Part shown: piece after piece, positions 62,539 through 64,000 of the stretch
Position numbering within the stretch: the stretch's first letter is position 1
Layout of the letters: every line of letters starts with the position of its first letter
Assembly: GCF_001412595.2 (NCBI RefSeq)
Contig: NZ_CP012640.2
Location: 4,464,001 to 4,528,000, forward strand
Direction of reading: 5' to 3'
Origin: Massilia sp. WG5
Lineage (GTDB): Bacteria; Pseudomonadota; Gammaproteobacteria; Burkholderiales; Burkholderiaceae_D
Length of the DNA: 64,000 bases
The notes under the pieces: generated by a model
What the model was told of the DNA's origin: nothing
Seen by the model: the letters and a program-made list of their open reading frames with translations, nothing else
The model's database searches: none
Translations under genes and position numbers: made by a program

Positions 62539-63732
62539 ATGTCACGCGCATTCATCCTCCTGCTTGACTCCTTCGGCCTCGGCGCGCTGCCCGACGCCGA
62601 CAAGTACGGCGACACCGGCGCCAATACCCTCGGCCACATCGCCGCATGGGCGGCAAAAGAGGGCAAGCCGATGTCGCTGCCGACCCTCGAAAAGATCGGC
62701 CTCGGCGCCGCCGCGCACAAGGCCAGCGGCGCATGGCCGGCCGGTTTCGAACAACGCGAGGGCTTCAGCGGCGCCTGGGGCGTCGCCCGCGAGCAGTCGA
62801 CCGGCAAGGACACGCAGAGCGGCCACTGGGAAATCGCCGGCGTGCCGGTGCTGTTCGACTGGGGCTACTTCCCGAAGACCGTGCCGTCCTTCCCGCAAGA
62901 GCTGACCGACAAGCTGCAGGAGATCACCGGCGTGGCCGGCTGGCTGGGCAACTGCCACGCTTCCGGCACCACCATCATCAACGAGCTGGGCGACGAGCAT
63001 GTCGCCAGCGGCAAGCCGATCCTGTACACCTCGGCCGACTCGGTGCTGCAGATCGCCGCGCACGAAGAGCACTTCGGCCTGGAGCGCCTGTACGAAGTCT
63101 GCGAAGCAGCCTATGAACTGGTCAAGCCCTACAACATCGGCCGCGTGATCGCCCGTCCTTTCGTCGGCAGCAACGGCAACTACAAGCGCACCAGCAACCG
63201 CCACGACTACGCCGTCCCGCCGGTCGCGCCGACCCTGCTGGACCACGTCAAGGACGCCGGCGGCGAGGTCATCGCGCTGGGTAAAATCAGCGACATCTTC
63301 GCGGGCCAGGGCGTCACCCAGCTGATCAAGGGCGCCGACAACATGGCGCTGTTCGACCGCCTGCTGGAAGTGGCCGACACGGCTGCCGACAAATCGCTCA
63401 CCTTCGTGAACTTCGTCGACTTCGACATGCACTTCGGCCACCGCCGCGACGTGGCGGGATATTCGAACGCACTGCACGAACTGGACGCGCGCCTGCCGGA
63501 CTTCATCGCGAAACTGAAGGAAGGCGACCTGGTCGTGATCACCGCCGACCACGGCTGCGACCCGACCTGGCCCGGCTCCGATCACACCCGCGAACACATC
63601 CCGATGCTGTTCTTCGGCCCGGCCGCGCCCGCGCAGGAACTGCCGGTGGCCGACACCTTCTCCGATATCGGCGCAACGCTTGCCAAACACCTCGGCGTCA
63701 AACCTCTCTCGAACGGAACTGCCCTGCTATGA
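62539..63732 (+). CDS. deoB: Phosphopentomutase
   Basis: DeoB converts ribose or deoxyribose 1-phosphate to the 5-phosphate. The 397-residue alkaline-phosphatase-type enzyme has FILLLDSFGLGALPDADKYGDTGANTL (metal Asp), EQSTGKDTQSGHWEIAG (phosphorylated Thr about 91) and VITADHGCDPTWPGSDHTREHIPML (metal ligands). The length is normal. AAAAGAGAGATATTTTT precedes the ATG, a weak ribosome site. The stop overlaps the next ATG (ATGA), so deoC is coupled. It takes the sugar from PunA into central metabolism. Confidence 0.97.
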   Translation: MSRAFILLLDSFGLGALPDADKYGDTGANTLGHIAAWAAKEGKPMSLPTLEKIGLGAAAHKASGAWPAGFEQREGFSGAWGVAREQSTGKDTQSGHWEIAGVPVLFDWGYFPKTVPSFPQELTDKLQEITGVAGWLGNCHASGTTIINELGDEHVASGKPILYTSADSVLQIAAHEEHFGLERLYEVCEAAYELVKPYNIGRVIARPFVGSNGNYKRTSNRHDYAVPPVAPTLLDHVKDAGGEVIALGKISDIFAGQGVTQLIKGADNMALFDRLLEVADTAADKSLTFVNFVDFDMHFGHRRDVAGYSNALHELDARLPDFIAKLKEGDLVVITADHGCDPTWPGSDHTREHIPMLFFGPAAPAQELPVADTFSDIGATLAKHLGVKPLSNGTALL

Positions 63733-64000
63733 GCCCGAACCTCGATTTCAAACGTAATACGGCCATCGGCCTCGACCTGGGCTGGATCAACCACCTCAAG
63801 GTCAACCGCAACGCCGCCGACCGCCGCGCCGCCAGCCTGGCGAACCGCCGCACGGTCAAGAAGGACTACCAGGCTGCCTGGCTGGTGAAAGCCATCCAGT
63901 GCATCGACCTGACCACCCTGTCCGGCGACGATACCCCGGGCCGCGTCGAGCGCCTGTGCATGAAGGCGATGCGCCCGCTGCGCACCGACCTGATGCAGGC
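63729..64000 (+). CDS. deoC: Deoxyribose-phosphate aldolase, N-terminal part
   Basis: The frame runs off the right edge; 90 codons are visible. IQCIDLTTLSGDDTPGRVERLCMKAMRP matches the first strand and helix of DeoC (the family's IDLTxLxxDxTP), and the N-terminal extension rich in Arg and Asn (KVNRNAADRRAASLANRRTVKKDYQAAWLVK) is found in longer DeoC members. DeoC splits deoxyribose 5-phosphate to acetaldehyde and glyceraldehyde 3-phosphate. The catalytic lysine lies outside the window. The ATG overlaps the deoB stop. Confidence 0.88.
   Translation, partial: MSPNLDFKRNTAIGLDLGWINHLKVNRNAADRRAASLANRRTVKKDYQAAWLVKAIQCIDLTTLSGDDTPGRVERLCMKAMRPLRTDLMQ

Overview
The window reads as a chromosomal segment of a high-GC betaproteobacterium of the Burkholderiales, most likely Oxalobacteraceae (Massilia/Janthinobacterium-like). 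This rests on gene order (ftsQ-ftsA-ftsZ, then lpxC, a DciA-type gene, secA, argJ, a DUF815 ATPase gene and mutT, with yacG, zapD, coaE and pilD/C/B on the other strand), on codon use, on a PEP-CTERM-type protein and on dispersed palindromic repeats. It is inferred from known gene neighbourhoods, not from a database search. No rRNA, tRNA, CRISPR array or prophage was seen.

Layout. 1-9.7 kb: cell division, a peroxiredoxin, a GNAT enzyme, a DMT exporter, lpxC, a DciA-like gene and secA. 9.76-11.2 kb: an intact IS3-family (IS150-group) element lying in the loop of what was the secA terminator; it carries an A6G frameshift site and a terminator-like hairpin near each end. 11.2-16.8 kb: a MerR/TipAS-type regulator, a CPBP protease-like protein, a PerM/AI-2E protein, then argJ, the DUF815 ATPase gene and mutT. 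16.9-27 kb: an aldo/keto reductase, a tautomerase, yacG, zapD, coaE, pilD, pilC and pilB, interrupted between pilC and pilD by a 3 kb accessory insert (acyltransferase remnant, a one-gene cassette with an attC-like site, an NAD-dependent epimerase and a LysR regulator). 27-29 kb: a CorC/HlyC protein and a ClpP-like protein.

29-48.5 kb is a nucleoside and purine utilisation region: xdhABC, guanine deaminase, an exported adenosine deaminase, then a TonB-dependent receptor behind a good Pho box, a lipoprotein 5'-nucleotidase, an exported S1/P1 nuclease and a MipA/OmpV protein. A four-gene BMP-type nucleoside ABC transporter runs on the opposite strand. The end of the window (59-64 kb) completes the pathway: psuK-psuG for pseudouridine and punA-deoB-deoC for purine nucleosides and (deoxy)ribose phosphate. 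Together these could take extracellular RNA/DNA to nucleotides, nucleosides and phosphate, import the nucleosides, split them and burn both base and sugar. The Pho box suggests phosphate starvation as one trigger.

48.9-59 kb holds mixed accessory genes: an alpha/beta hydrolase, an orphan PAAR protein, a YciI protein, an NHL-repeat lipoprotein, a DUF969-DUF979-pcp operon, a PEP-CTERM-like EF-hand protein, a thioredoxin-like protein, and an exported hydrolase divergent from an OhrR-like MarR regulator with a duplicated operator. Several strong regulatory structures are described, among them tandem palindromes in the psuK promoter, whose product carries its own helix-turn-helix.
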